The notes: a model not told the origin generated them from the letters alone. Shown: positions 46,703 to 64,000, counted from the first letter of the stretch. The stretch: DNA of 64,000 nt from Aeromonas finlandensis (GCF_000764645.1 NZ_JRGK01000024.1:1-64000), one strand, 5' to 3'. Translations and numbers: made by a program.

Positions 46703-49132
46703 TTATGCCTCCTTATTCATCTGATTGGATGCTGGCCCGTGCACCGCCCTGGGCTGCCAGCGTTTCAATAACAGGGAATTGCTTAACACCGTGATGCTGC
46801 TCAGGGCCATGGCCGCTCCCGCCAGCTCGGGGCTGAGGTAGCCCAGCGCCGCCAGCGGAATGCCGATGATGTTGAACACGAAGGCCCAGAACAGATTCTG
46901 CTGGATGGTGCGCCAGGTCGCCGCCGAGATATCGATGGCATCGGCCACCAACCGCGGGTCAGATCGCATCAGCGTGATGGAGGCGGTCTCCATCGCCACG
47001 TCGGAGCCGGAGCCCATGGCGATGCCGACATCCGCTGCCGCCAGCGCCGGGGCGTCGTTTACCCCGTCCCCCACCATGGCCACCAGCCCACGGGTTTGCG
47101 CCCGCAGCGCCTCGACCTTCTCCACCTTACCGGCTGGCAGCACGGAGTCAAAGGCCCCGTCCAGCCCCAGTTTGGCGGCGATATGGGCCACCGGTGCTGG
47201 CGCATCGCCGCTCACCAGCCAGCTGGCGATACCGCGCTGGCGCAGGGTGGCGATGGCTTCCGGACTCTCGGGGCGCAGGGTATCGGCCAGTGCGGCGATA
47301 CCGGCCACCACGCCGTCGATGGCGACCCAGACCCGGGTCGCGCCATCGGCGGGCTGTTCATCCTGTTGCGGCTGATCAATGCCGAGCTGGGCCAGCAGGG
47401 ATCCATTACCGATAGCGACCCTGTGGCCCGCCACCTGACCGACAATACCGGCACCAACCCGCACCTCGACCGCTTCCGGCTGGGGCAGCACCACCCCTTT
47501 GCCGACCGCCTCGCGCATCGCCAGCGCCAGCGGGTGTTCACTCGCCTGCTGCAGGGCGGCGGCGAGACGCAGTTGCTCGTCGTTGCCACTCCAGCTCGCC
47601 AGCACCGGCCGCCCCTGGGTCAGGGTGCCAGTCTTGTCGAAGATAAGCGCCTTGATGGCGTGGGCCTTCTGCAGGGTATCCACATCCTTGATCAGAATGC
47701 CGTGGCGCGCCGCTACCCCGGTGCCGGTGACAATGGCCGCTGGGGTCGCCAACCCGAGGGCACAGGGACAGGCGATCACCAACACCGCCACCGCAGCCAG
47801 CAGCGCCTGACCGAAGTCGTTGCTGATGGCGTACCACACCAGCAGGGTGAACAGGGCGATGGCCATCACTACCGGTACGAACACGGCGGAGACCTTGTCT
47901 ACCAGCTGTTGCAGCGGCGCCTTGCCCATCTGGGCGCTCTCCACCAGCGCGATGATCTTGCTGAGGCTGGAGTCCTCCCCCACGGTAGTAGCTTCGATCT
48001 CCAGCACGCCGGAGCGGTTGATAGCGCCGCCCAGCACCTTGTCCCCCACACTGCGCGGCACCGGCAGGCTCTCGCCGGTGAGGATCGACTCGTCCAGCTC
48101 GCTGGCGCCGCTCACTATCCTGCCATCCACCGGCACCCGCTCACCCACCAGCACCCGCAGCCGATCGCCGCGCAGCACCTCGTCGATGGCAACGCTCTGC
48201 CATGTATCGCCGCGCCAGACGGAGGCGGTTTCCGGCCGCAGCGCCATCAGTTCGCGAATGGCGGACTGGGTGCTGCGTCTGGCGCGAGCTTCCAGCAACT
48301 TGCCGAGGGAAATCAGGGTAATGATGATGGCGCTCGCCTCGAAATAGAGCTTGCCGCTGGCGGCCATCCCCAGGTTAAGCAGCAGATAGAGACTGTAGAA
48401 GTAGGCCGCACTGGTGCCGGTCGCCACCAGCACATCCATATTGGCCGCGCGGTTCTTGAGGGCGAGCCAGGCGCCGCGATAGAAGCGGGCGCCGATCCAG
48501 AACTGTACCGGGGTGGCGAGCAGCAGCTCCAGCCAGGCAGGCAGATGCCAGGGGAACAACCCGGCCATGGCCAGCATCCCCACCAGCAGCGGCAACGTCA
48601 GCAAAGCCGAGGCGATGACCCGGGTTTGCGCCTGACTGGCAGTGGCGGCCTCCTGCTCTTCCCGCTCCAGCAACTGCTGGCGACGGCCGCTGGCGGAACC
48701 CTGCGCCAGCTGAGCGCCAAAACCGAGCGCTTCGATCTGCTCGCGCAAAGCGGCAGGCGTCTGCATCCCGGGAACCAGCACGATACGGGCCTGTTCGATG
48801 GAGAAGTTGACCTCGGCGGAGATCACGCCGGGCAGCGCCGCCAGCATTTTGTTCAGTCGAGCCGAACAACCAGCACAAGTCATACCGGTAATTTGAAACA
48901 AAAAGGTCTCGCTACCGTAGTCATAACCCTGACTTTTGATGCTGTCGAGCACCTCAGGCAGACGGTCGGGGCTGGCCAGCTCGATGGCCGCCTGCTCCAG
49001 CGCGAAATTGACGGTCGCCGATACCCCCTCCAGTTTGTTGAGGGCGGTCGTGATGCGGCTGGCGCAGTTGGCACAACTCATACCAGTGAGCGGCAACTGC
49101 AGATGAATCGGTGATTGAAGATGAGTAGTCAT
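46703..49132 (-). CDS. copA: CopA, P1B-type copper-exporting ATPase
   Basis: 809 residues from the ATG at 49132 (E. coli 834). Two N-terminal heavy-metal domains with C20-x-x-C23 (GMSCANC) and C86-x-x-C89 (GMTCAGC), eight membrane helices, the CPC transport motif (ACPCALGLATP, near 450), the phosphorylation site DKTGTLTQG near 496, and GDGVNDAPAL near 690. It pumps Cu+ from cytoplasm to periplasm. cueR follows directly. Longer starts upstream cross the CueR promoter and are rejected. Confidence 0.96.
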   Translation of the reverse strand: MTTHLQSPIHLQLPLTGMSCANCASRITTALNKLEGVSATVNFALEQAAIELASPDRLPEVLDSIKSQGYDYGSETFLFQITGMTCAGCSARLNKMLAALPGVISAEVNFSIEQARIVLVPGMQTPAALREQIEALGFGAQLAQGSASGRRQQLLEREEQEAATASQAQTRVIASALLTLPLLVGMLAMAGLFPWHLPAWLELLLATPVQFWIGARFYRGAWLALKNRAANMDVLVATGTSAAYFYSLYLLLNLGMAASGKLYFEASAIIITLISLGKLLEARARRSTQSAIRELMALRPETASVWRGDTWQSVAIDEVLRGDRLRVLVGERVPVDGRIVSGASELDESILTGESLPVPRSVGDKVLGGAINRSGVLEIEATTVGEDSSLSKIIALVESAQMGKAPLQQLVDKVSAVFVPVVMAIALFTLLVWYAISNDFGQALLAAVAVLVIACPCALGLATPAAIVTGTGVAARHGILIKDVDTLQKAHAIKALIFDKTGTLTQGRPVLASWSGNDEQLRLAAALQQASEHPLALAMREAVGKGVVLPQPEAVEVRVGAGIVGQVAGHRVAIGNGSLLAQLGIDQPQQDEQPADGATRVWVAIDGVVAGIAALADTLRPESPEAIATLRQRGIASWLVSGDAPAPVAHIAAKLGLDGAFDSVLPAGKVEKVEALRAQTRGLVAMVGDGVNDAPALAAADVGIAMGSGSDVAMETASITLMRSDPRLVADAIDISAATWRTIQQNLFWAFVFNIIGIPLAALGYLSPELAGAAMALSSITVLSNSLLLKRWQPRAVHGPASNQMNKEA

Positions 49133-49181
49133 TTTGTTCCTCCCCGGAACCAGTCGGCCAGAGTTGTGCGCCGACCAGCAA

Positions 49182-49212
49182 ACCCTAACCTTTACTGTAA
49201 GGGTAAGCTCAA
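49182..49212 (-). promoter_or_regulatory. CueR-type promoter of copA
   Basis: On the minus strand: -35 TTGAGC, a 19-base spacer and -10 TAGGGT. The spacer contains the near-perfect dyad ACCCTTA-CAG-TAAAGGT (49188-49204). A 19-base spacer with a central dyad is the mark of promoters activated by MerR-family regulators. Confidence 0.87.
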
Positions 49213-49237
49213 GCCACATGATCCCTTTTTGCAGATG

Positions 49238-49278
49238 AAAAAAACGACGCCCGTTTGCTGCCAGAGAGCAAACGGGCG
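49238..49278 (-). terminator. Terminator of pyrE
   Basis: CGCCCGTTTGCT / AGCAAACGGGCG perfect 12-bp arms around seven bases; on the minus strand TCG then seven T follow. It lies close to the copA promoter region. Confidence 0.9.
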
Positions 49279-49312
49279 CCACATTCAGCTATTGCGCGGT
49301 GTGAGCGGCGAC

Positions 49313-49966
49313 TCAGATGCCGTACTGGGCGCGATAAGCCTTCATCGCCGTCAGTTGTGCCGCCAGCTCCGGCTGTTCGGCCTGCTTCTCTTCCAGATAC
49401 TGGATCAGGTCACTCATCTGGATGATGGCGATGATGTGGGCGCCGTAGTCACGCTCCACTTCCTGAATGGCGGAGAGCTCGCCCTTGCCCTTCTCCTGAC
49501 GGTCCAGCGCGATCAGCACGCCCGCCAGCGAGGCGCCGTTGGCCTGGATCAGATCCATGGATTCGCGAATGGCGGTGCCGGCGGTGATGACGTCATCTAC
49601 CAGCATGATGCGCCCCTTGAGCGGGCTGCCCACCAGATTGCCACCCTCGCCGTGATCCTTGGCCTCCTTGCGATTGAAGCACCAGGGCACGTCCACATCG
49701 TGCTGCTCCACCAGCTGTACCGCGGTGGCGGAGGCGATGGGGATCCCCTTGTAGGCCGGGCCAAACAGCACATCGAACTCGATGCCGGCATCCATCAGGG
49801 CGGCGGCATAGAAGCGGCCGAGACGGGCCAGATCGCGGCCGCTGTTGAACAGACCGGCGTTGAAGAAGTAGGGGCTTTTACGACCGGATTTCAGGGTAAA
49901 TTCACCGAATTTGAGGACCTGCTTCTCCAGGGCGAACTCGATAAATTGACGCTGGTAGGCTTTCAT
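49313..49966 (-). CDS. pyrE: Orotate phosphoribosyltransferase
   Basis: 217 residues (E. coli 213). It joins orotate and PRPP to give OMP in pyrimidine synthesis. [21 protein letters not shown] (split: [21 protein letters not shown]) at the start, [13 protein letters not shown], the flexible-loop [10 protein letters not shown] near 100-109 and the PRPP motif [10 protein letters not shown] near 123-132 are all conserved. Downstream of rph across an attenuator, as in E. coli, with expression tied to UTP level. Confidence 0.97.
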   Translation of the reverse strand: MKAYQRQFIEFALEKQVLKFGEFTLKSGRKSPYFFNAGLFNSGRDLARLGRFYAAALMDAGIEFDVLFGPAYKGIPIASATAVQLVEQHDVDVPWCFNRKEAKDHGEGGNLVGSPLKGRIMLVDDVITAGTAIRESMDLIQANGASLAGVLIALDRQEKGKGELSAIQEVERDYGAHIIAIIQMSDLIQYLEEKQAEQPELAAQLTAMKAYRAQYGI

Positions 49967-50011
49967 TCTGGCTCCTTGCTTGGCTTGTCGTTGTCTTGTG
50001 TGGGGGTATAA

Positions 50012-50037
50012 AAAAACGCGGTCAATGCCGCGTTTTT
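50012..50037 (-). terminator. rph-pyrE attenuator
   Basis: AAAAACGCGG / CCGCGTTTTT arms around six bases with a T run on the minus strand, starting 12 bases after the rph stop. A ribosome close behind RNA polymerase on rph would prevent it forming when UTP is low, the known pyrE control. Confidence 0.9.
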
Positions 50038-50048
50038 CAAAACAGAAA

Positions 50049-50765
50049 TTAGGAGAGCGACTGCTTCTGCAGCGCAATGATCTCTTCAATGCCGCCCTTG
50101 GCGAGCCCCAGCATCGCCAGCAGCTCCTCATGGGTGAAGGGCTCGGCCTCCGCGGTGCCCTGCACCTCGATGATGCGACCATCTTCGGTCATCACCACGT
50201 TCATGTCGGTCTCGGCGGCGGAGTCTTCGATGTACTCCAGATCGCAGATGGCTTCGCCCTGATACATGCCGACGGAGACGGCGGCGATCATCTGCTTGAG
50301 CGGGCTCTGCTTGATCATGCCCTTCTCGACCATCCAGTTCAGCGCATCCACCAGCGCCACGCAGGCACCGGTAATGGAGGCGGTGCGGGTGCCGCCATCG
50401 GCTTGCAGCACGTCACAGTCAACGGTGATGGAGTGCTCGCCCAGCGCAGTCAGGTCTACCGCGGCGCGCAGGGAGCGGGCGATCAGACGGGAGATCTCCA
50501 GAGTACGGCCACTCTGCTTGCCGGAAGCCGCTTCGCGGTTCATGCGGGAGTGGGTAGAGCGCGGCAGCATGCCGTACTCGGCGGTTACCCAGCCCTGGTT
50601 CTTCCCTTTCAGGAAGCGCGGCACGCTGGTGTCGACGCTGGCGGTGCAGAGCACGCGAGTGTTACCGAACTCCACCAGCACTGAGCCTTCTGCATGTTTG
50701 GTGAAATTGCGGGTAATGGTAACCGGGCGAAGTTGCGCGGCACTGCGATCGCTTGGACGTGACAT
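50049..50765 (-). CDS. rph: RNase PH
   Basis: 238 residues, full length (the K-12 frameshift is absent). A phosphate-dependent 3'-5' exoribonuclease that trims tRNA 3' ends. [13 protein letters not shown] at the N-terminus, [15 protein letters not shown] (about 63-77), the catalytic-site [16 protein letters not shown] (split: [16 protein letters not shown]; about 117-132) and [11 protein letters not shown] near 199-209 are conserved. First gene of rph-pyrE; divergent from yicC. Confidence 0.97.
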   Translation of the reverse strand: MSRPSDRSAAQLRPVTITRNFTKHAEGSVLVEFGNTRVLCTASVDTSVPRFLKGKNQGWVTAEYGMLPRSTHSRMNREAASGKQSGRTLEISRLIARSLRAAVDLTALGEHSITVDCDVLQADGGTRTASITGACVALVDALNWMVEKGMIKQSPLKQMIAAVSVGMYQGEAICDLEYIEDSAAETDMNVVMTEDGRIIEVQGTAEAEPFTHEELLAMLGLAKGGIEEIIALQKQSLS

Positions 50766-50912
50766 GGAACGGACCTCTGGGCTGGCTCAAATTGGCGAAG
50801 GAGTATAAGTCATTAGGCCCCAAATATCAGCCGCTAAAACCACGGCATCGGCTGACGAGCAGGGCCGGGCTGAGTATACTGGCCGCACACTTCATCAAGC
50901 CCGGAACAATCA

Positions 50913-51776
50913 ATGATTCACAGCATGACCGCCTACGCCCGCAAGGAATTCAAGGGCGACTGGGGCACAGCCGTTTGGGAAATTCGTTCGGTAAACCAGC
51001 GCTATCTGGAGACCTACATTCGCCTGCCGGAGCAACTGCGCAGCCTGGAGCCGGTACTGCGTGAGCGTTTCCGCGCCAAGCTGCAGCGCGGCAAGGTGGA
51101 GTGCAACCTGCGTTTCGAGGCCGCTCAGGCCGCAGCCAGCCAGCTGCACATCAATGAAGAGCTGGCCAAACTGATCATCGACAGCGCCAACTGGGTAATG
51201 AAAGAGGCGGGTCAGGGCCAGCTCAATCCGGTCGATGTACTGCGTTGGCCGGGCGTCATGGCTGCCGCAGAGCAGGACATGGACGCGGTCGCCACCGAGC
51301 TGCTCGGCGGTTTTGACCAGACCATGGAAGATTTCCTCGCCTCCCGCGCCAGCGAAGGGGCCAATCTCAAGGCGCTGATCGAGCAGCGTCTGGCCGGTAT
51401 TCAGGTGGAAGTGAAGAAGGTGCGCGTCCATCTGCCGCAGATCATCGAGTGGCAGCGCCAGAAGCTCACCGACCGTCTGGCCGAAGCCAAGGTGGAGCTG
51501 GATCCGGCCCGCATCGAGCAGGAGATCGTGATGCTGGCCCAGAAGATCGACGTGGCCGAAGAGCTGGATCGTCTGGAGATGCACATCAGCGAAACCAACA
51601 AGATCATGAAGAAGGGTGGTGCCTGTGGCCGTCGCCTTGACTTCATGATGCAGGAGTTCAACCGCGAGTCGAACACCCTCGGCTCCAAGTCCATCAACGC
51701 CGAAGTGACCCAGTCCGCCGTCGAGCTGAAGGTCCTCATCGAGCAGATGCGCGAGCAGATCCAGAACATAGAATGA
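50913..51776 (+). CDS. yicC: YicC-family endoribonuclease
   Basis: 287 residues, as in E. coli YicC. MIHSMTAYARKEF at the start, SVNQRYLETYIRLPEQLRSLEP (split: SVNQRYLETYI, RLPEQLRSLEP) and the C-terminal EMHISETNKIMKKGGACGRR, LDFMMQEFNRESNTLGSK are conserved family blocks. YicC is an RNA-binding oligomeric nuclease that acts on small RNAs such as RyhB. Next to rph as in enteric bacteria. Ends at a strong terminator. Confidence 0.95.
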   Translation: MIHSMTAYARKEFKGDWGTAVWEIRSVNQRYLETYIRLPEQLRSLEPVLRERFRAKLQRGKVECNLRFEAAQAAASQLHINEELAKLIIDSANWVMKEAGQGQLNPVDVLRWPGVMAAAEQDMDAVATELLGGFDQTMEDFLASRASEGANLKALIEQRLAGIQVEVKKVRVHLPQIIEWQRQKLTDRLAEAKVELDPARIEQEIVMLAQKIDVAEELDRLEMHISETNKIMKKGGACGRRLDFMMQEFNRESNTLGSKSINAEVTQSAVELKVLIEQMREQIQNIE

Positions 51777-51806
51777 TGGGTCGCTGACTATCCGGTTGTT
51801 GCCTGC

Positions 51807-51838
51807 AAAAGAGCCCTTGATTCCTCAAGGGCTCTTTT
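51807..51838 (+). terminator. Terminator of yicC
   Basis: Perfect 14-bp arms (51807-51820 and 51825-51838) around TTCC, T run included in the second arm; also usable by the convergent LysR gene. Confidence 0.93.
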
Positions 51839-51889
51839 ATTTTCAGGTCATCGCGTTTGTCGCCAGTGAGTCAACGGGCGGGGAACGCC

Positions 51890-52795
51890 CTAGCCTATCG
51901 GCATCACCAGCGCCGGTTGGTGAGGGTCGCTCAGTCGCTCGGCCAGATAGTCCACCAGCAGCCGCACCTTGGGGGAGAGGTGGCGGTTGTGGGGATAGAG
52001 GGCCCAGATCCCCTCCGCCGGGGCCCGCAGTTCGGGCAGCAGCTCGATCAGATCCCCTCGGGCCAGATGGTCGCTCACGTAGTAGTCCGGCAGCTGGATG
52101 ATGCCAATCCCCTTGAGCGCCGCATCCAGCAGGGCGTGGCCGCTGTTGCACTGCAACAAGCCGCGCACCCGCACGCTGTGGGGGCGGCCATCCAGAGTGA
52201 AGTGCCACTCGTCACTGTTGCCCACCAGACAGGTGTGGCGAGTCAGCTCGGAGAGGCTGTTGGGCATGCCATGGCGGGCGGTGTAGGCGGGTGAGGCGCA
52301 GACATAGGGCACCCGCTGCGCCAGCTTGCGCGCCACCAGCGTCGAATCCTTGAGGTGACCGAGCCGCAGCGCCAGATCGTAGCCTTCGTGCACCAGATCC
52401 AGCAGCTGGTTGGTGAGGTTGAGGGTCACCTCCAGTTGGGGGAAACGCACCATGAAGTCGTTCACCAGCGGGGCGATGCGGCTCTCGCCGTAGGAGACGG
52501 GGGCCGTGATGCGCAGCGACCCTTGCGGCACCGCCTGATGGCGCCCCACCGCCAGCTCCGCCTCGTAGAGGTTGTCGAGCAGCTGACGACAGTGGCGATA
52601 GTAGATCTCGCCAAGCTCGGTGAGCCGCACTTGGCGGGTGGTGCGCAGCAGCAGCTTGGCCTGTAGCCGATCCTCCAGCTGTGCCACCTGCCGGCTGACC
52701 TGCGCCACCGACACTCCCAGCTTGCGCGCCGCCGGGGTAAAGCCCCCCTGCTCCGCCACACTGACAAATTCACAGATCCCTTCCCAGCCGAACAT
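51890..52795 (-). CDS. LysR-family regulator divergent from frmA
   Basis: 301 residues. N-terminal winged helix (about 1-62, FGWEGICEFVSVAEQGGFTPAA, split: FGWEGICEFVSVA, EQGGFTPAA) and effector-binding domain (about 90-300, RITAPVSYGESRIAPLV). It belongs to the AaeR/DsdC-like group common next to oxidoreductases. Divergent from frmA with a 120-base gap that contains a long dyad, so it probably controls formaldehyde detoxification here in place of the FrmR repressor of E. coli. The inducer is unknown. Confidence 0.85.
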   Translation of the reverse strand: MFGWEGICEFVSVAEQGGFTPAARKLGVSVAQVSRQVAQLEDRLQAKLLLRTTRQVRLTELGEIYYRHCRQLLDNLYEAELAVGRHQAVPQGSLRITAPVSYGESRIAPLVNDFMVRFPQLEVTLNLTNQLLDLVHEGYDLALRLGHLKDSTLVARKLAQRVPYVCASPAYTARHGMPNSLSELTRHTCLVGNSDEWHFTLDGRPHSVRVRGLLQCNSGHALLDAALKGIGIIQLPDYYVSDHLARGDLIELLPELRAPAEGIWALYPHNRHLSPKVRLLVDYLAERLSDPHQPALVMPIG

Positions 52796-52813
52796 TATTA
52801 CCTGTGTGTAAAA

Positions 52814-54043
<1,230 letters not shown>

Positions 54044-54091
54044 GCATGATCACCCCGCCCGCCATCGTGGGCGGGGTGCAGGAGTCCTTCG

Positions 54092-54928
54092 ATGAATCTG
54101 GAGATTATCAGCAGCAACAAGAGCTTCGGCGGCTGGCACAAGCGATATCGCCACAGCTCCACCGTGCTCGGCTGCGAGATGAATTTTGCCATCTATCTGC
54201 CGCCCCAGGCTCTCACCGGCCAGAAGGTGCCGGTGCTCTACTGGCTCAGCGGCCTCACCTGCACCGATGAGAACTTCATGCAGAAGGCGGGGGCCCAGCG
54301 CATCGCCGCCGAGCTCGGCATCGCCATAGTGGCGCCGGACACCAGCCCTCGCGGCGACGGCGTGGCCGACGATCCCGGTTATGACCTCGGCATGGGAGCA
54401 GGCTTTTACGTCAATGCCAGCCAGAGCCCCTGGCAGGCGCACTACCAGATGTATGACTACGTCACCCGCGAGCTGCCTGACTTGATAGAGACCCACTTCC
54501 CGGTCTCGACCCGACGCGCCATCAGTGGCCACTCCATGGGCGGTCACGGTGCGCTGATCGCCGCGTTGCGGGAGCCCAGTCGCTACCGCTCGGTGTCGGC
54601 GTTCAGCCCCATCTGCCACCCGAGCCGCTGCCCCTGGGGCCAGAAGGCGCTTGGCGCCTATCTCGGCAGCAATCCTCTGCTGTGGCAGGAGTGGGATGCC
54701 TGCCAGCTGCTGCGCCACCAGCCGGTCACGCCGCTGCCCACCTTGGTAGATGTGGGGCTGGATGATCCTTTCCTCGCCGAACAGCTGCATATTGATGCGC
54801 TGGCCGATGCGGCGGCCAGCAATGAGTGGCCGCTGGAGCTCAACCGCCACGAAGGCTATGACCACAGCTACTACTTCGTGGCGAGCTTTATCGAGGCGCA
54901 CCTGCGCTTTCACGCCCGCCACCTCTGA
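54092..54928 (+). CDS. fghA: S-formylglutathione hydrolase
   Basis: 278 residues, esterase D family. Nucleophile S148 in GHSMGGHGA, with the Asp and His expected in VDVGLDDPF near 223-231 and HEGYDHSYYF near 250-259. It hydrolyses S-formylglutathione to formate and glutathione, completing formaldehyde removal begun by frmA. AGGAG lies seven bases before the ATG. The E. coli homologues are FrmB and YeiG. Confidence 0.95.
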   Translation: MNLEIISSNKSFGGWHKRYRHSSTVLGCEMNFAIYLPPQALTGQKVPVLYWLSGLTCTDENFMQKAGAQRIAAELGIAIVAPDTSPRGDGVADDPGYDLGMGAGFYVNASQSPWQAHYQMYDYVTRELPDLIETHFPVSTRRAISGHSMGGHGALIAALREPSRYRSVSAFSPICHPSRCPWGQKALGAYLGSNPLLWQEWDACQLLRHQPVTPLPTLVDVGLDDPFLAEQLHIDALADAAASNEWPLELNRHEGYDHSYYFVASFIEAHLRFHARHL

Positions 54929-54933
54929 TCAAC

Positions 54934-54956
54934 ACAGGCCCGTGACGGGCCTGTTT
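54934..54956 (+). terminator. Terminator of frmA-fghA
   Basis: ACAGGCCCG / CGGGCCTGT stem with a TGA loop, followed by TT. Short T run, so moderate strength. Confidence 0.72.
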
Positions 54957-54984
54957 CAGTCGGAGTTGTGGTGATCGGGCGAAG

Positions 54985-55938
54985 TCAGCCTTGCTGCTGC
55001 TCGTGGTAACGACGGGCCAGCACGGCGCAGACCATCAGCTGGATCTGGTGGAAGATCATCAGCGGCAGCACCATCACCCCGACGCTGGCAGCCGGGAACA
55101 TGACGTTGGCCATCGGCACCCCGTTGGCGAGGCTCTTCTTGGATCCACAGAAGACGATGGTGATCTCGTCCGCCTTGTCGAAGCCGAGGCGACGGCTGAT
55201 CCAGACGTTCCAGCAGAGCACCAGCGCCAGCAAGACGCAACTCAGCAGCACGATACTGGCCAGATCGTACCAGCCTACTTGATGCCAAATCCCCTGCACC
55301 ACCGCCTCGCTGAAGGCGACATAGACCACCAGCAGGATGGAGCTCTGATCCAGCTTGCCGATCATTGGGCGATGGCTGTCGACCCAGCCGCCGATCAGCG
55401 GGCGCGACAGGTGGCCCACCACAAACGGCAGCATCAGCTGCACCATGATCGCCTGAATAGAGTGCCAGGTGTCGATCCCCTCCCCCTGTACGTGGATCAT
55501 CATCCCCACCAGCACCGGCGAGAGGAAGATACCGAGGATGCTGGATGCCGACGCGCTGCACACTGCCGCCGACACATTCCCCCCCGCCATCGAGGTGAAG
55601 GCGATGGCCGACTGCACGGTGGCAGGCAGGGCGCAGAGATAGAGGAAGCCGAGGTAGATGGCCGGGCTCAACCACTCGGGCACCAGCGGGGTGAGCAGCA
55701 ACCCGAGCAGCGGGAACAGCACGAAGGTGCTGAGCATCACCACCAGATGGAGCCGCCAGTGGCCGAGGCCCGCCAGCAGGTTCTGGCGCGACAGCTTGGC
55801 ACCATGCATGAAGAACAAGAGCGCCACCGCCAGCTTGGTCAGCAGACCGAACCAGACGGCCACCTGCCCCTCGCAGGGAAAGAGGGAGGCCAAGGTGACC
55901 ACCGCAATCAGCACAACAGTAAAGGGATCCAGACGCAC
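54985..55938 (-). CDS. SBF/BASS-family transporter (YfeH-like)
   Basis: 317 residues, nine or ten membrane helices. The bile acid:sodium symporter fold is shown by MHGAKLSRQNLLAGLGHWR (about 44-62), the ALPATVQSAIAFTSMAGGN crossing segment (about 103-121) and FCGSKKSLANGVPMA near 269-283. Like E. coli YfeH, it is the longer bacterial type whose substrate is not established; sodium-coupled organic anion transport is likely. Single-gene unit. Confidence 0.85.
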   Translation of the reverse strand: MRLDPFTVVLIAVVTLASLFPCEGQVAVWFGLLTKLAVALLFFMHGAKLSRQNLLAGLGHWRLHLVVMLSTFVLFPLLGLLLTPLVPEWLSPAIYLGFLYLCALPATVQSAIAFTSMAGGNVSAAVCSASASSILGIFLSPVLVGMMIHVQGEGIDTWHSIQAIMVQLMLPFVVGHLSRPLIGGWVDSHRPMIGKLDQSSILLVVYVAFSEAVVQGIWHQVGWYDLASIVLLSCVLLALVLCWNVWISRRLGFDKADEITIVFCGSKKSLANGVPMANVMFPAASVGVMVLPLMIFHQIQLMVCAVLARRYHEQQQG

Positions 55939-56011
55939 AGGGGGTCTCCATCAGCGGGCATCCGGCCTTCGTGGCGGAAGGTCAGGAGCGGGGAGGACAA
56001 GAAACACAACA

Positions 56012-56030
56012 GGAGGTGTCTGGCACCTCC
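56012..56030. repeat. Hairpin upstream of the SBF transporter gene
   Basis: GGAGGTG (56012-56018) / CACCTCC (56024-56030), perfect arms around TCTGG, 74 bases upstream of the transporter start. The GGAGGTG arm on the plus strand looks like a ribosome-binding site but no frame follows it. Confidence 0.45.
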
Positions 56031-56184
56031 CGTTGAAACGAACCTCCAGCTTACCCCGATATCGGAGAGGCGCAACGTTGAGTGGCGAATAATTGTTCAT
56101 CAATGCTTAACGTCGTTGCACTATCGAACAACAAAAATTGACGACCAGACGGGCCTGACCGCCCCCCAACGGCGAGAAATGGAT

Positions 56185-56212
56185 AAAAAAACGGGCGACC
56201 CAGGCCGCCCGT
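56185..56212 (-). terminator. Terminator of the yjeM-type gene
   Basis: ACGGGCG (56191-56197) / CGCCCGT (56206-56212) with a run of A before it on the plus strand, giving T on the minus strand. 22 bases after the stop. Confidence 0.87.
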
Positions 56213-56233
56213 CTCGCTTTTTCGCTCAGCCGA

Positions 56234-57775
<1,542 letters not shown>

Positions 57776-57788
57776 TTATGGTCAAACT

Positions 57789-57805
57789 GGCCGCTCGTGG
57801 CGGCC
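57789..57805 (-). other. Hairpin between the csaA-type and yjeM-type genes
   Basis: GGCCGC (57789-57794) / GCGGCC (57800-57805) around five bases, in the 175-base gap. No T run on the minus strand. Confidence 0.4.
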
Positions 57806-57854
57806 TTTCAGGCAAACCGGCGCACACTTGCTGCGCCAGTCTTCAATTCGTGAT

Positions 57855-59773
<1,919 letters not shown>

Positions 59774-59785
59774 TTATTGCCGCGA

Positions 59786-59823
59786 AAGGGCGGGGCGTGG
59801 GTTGTAGGGTGAGCCCCGCCCTT
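59786..59823 (-). other. Large intercistronic hairpin between ebgC and the transporter gene
   Basis: AAGGGCGGGGC (59786-59796) / GCCCCGCCCTT (59813-59823), perfect 11-bp arms around 16 bases. There is no T run on the minus strand, so it probably protects the upstream message or partly blocks transcription. Confidence 0.6.
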
Positions 59824-59855
59824 CCGGCTTTTATCAGTGCAGAACCAGCGGCTTG

Positions 59856-63637
<3,782 letters not shown>

Positions 63638-63668
63638 GGCGACATCATGCATGTGCCATGATGTCGCC
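63638..63668 (-). terminator. Hairpin after ebgR
   Basis: GGCGACATCATG / CATGATGTCGCC perfect 12-bp arms around seven bases, 25 bases past the ebgR stop. The T-rich stretch is 30 bases further on, so termination strength is uncertain. Confidence 0.6.
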
Positions 63669-63693
63669 AAAATAACGCAGAGTTTTAGTAAAA

Positions 63694-64000
<307 letters not shown>

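Noticed and set aside
47096-49114. 672-codon open frame antisense to copA
   Set aside because: CopA is unmistakable on the minus strand. The plus frame contains no recognisable motif.

Overview
The window reads as a GC-rich gammaproteobacterial chromosome, and gene content and order point to Aeromonas or a close relative (an inference from remembered protein similarity; no search was run). It keeps several enteric-type neighbourhoods: typA next to glnA-glnL-glnG, yihD / srkA-dsbA with yihG-like acyltransferases close by, rph-pyrE with yicC, ilvGMEDA behind a leader peptide, and ebgR/ebgAC. No rRNA, tRNA, IS element, transposase, integrase or CRISPR array was recognised. The genes are dense, and most transcription units end in clear hairpin-plus-T terminators.

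Layout. 0-10 kb: K+ uptake (trkA end, trkH), ribosome GTPase typA, and the nitrogen control unit glnA - DUF4124 gene - glnL - glnG with two upstream NtrC sites, a sigma-54 promoter and an internal NtrC operator; then adenosine deaminase. 10.2-10.65 kb: a small AT-rich patch with what looks like an internally deleted phage DUF4054 gene. 10.7-15.7 kb: rmuC, an orphan napF, nsrR, a PfkB-type sugar kinase and a cysB-family regulator. 15.8-22 kb: a beta-alanine / polyamine-aldehyde cluster (class I glutamine amidotransferase, mmsA, bauA-type transaminase, puuR-type regulator, puuC-type dehydrogenase) with a recurring TGTTTA motif and a possible RNA switch upstream of the transaminase. 22-27.5 kb: a small membrane protein, rarD, a chemotaxis receptor, a YeeE/YedE transporter and ompA. 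27.8-34.4 kb: the complete ilvLGMEDA operon with its attenuator. 34.5-38.1 kb: comM and two tandem YihG-like acyltransferases.

38-45 kb: an NAD-salvage module (nrtR, pncA, pncB) lies between the acyltransferases and dsbA-srkA. Two very short frames, each resembling the first 20-30 codons of the gene immediately downstream, sit in it: one between nrtR and a DUF523 gene, one between pncA and pncB. 43-49 kb: ccoG, yihD, a diguanylate cyclase, and copA-cueR behind a MerR-type promoter. 49-56 kb: rph-pyrE with its attenuator, yicC, and a glutathione-dependent formaldehyde pathway (frmA, fghA) divergent from a LysR regulator, then an SBF-family transporter. 56-64 kb: two YjeM-like amino acid transporters flanking a CsaA-type tRNA-binding-domain protein, then ebgC, ebgA and the 3' part of ebgR.

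Most of the window is ordinary core genome. No defence system or other new multi-gene machine was found. The observations most worth a second look are the paired 5'-fragment mini-genes around nrtR, the mutually exclusive hairpins in the transaminase leader, the repeated TGTTTA motif, the DUF4054 remnant, and several strong unassigned palindromes.
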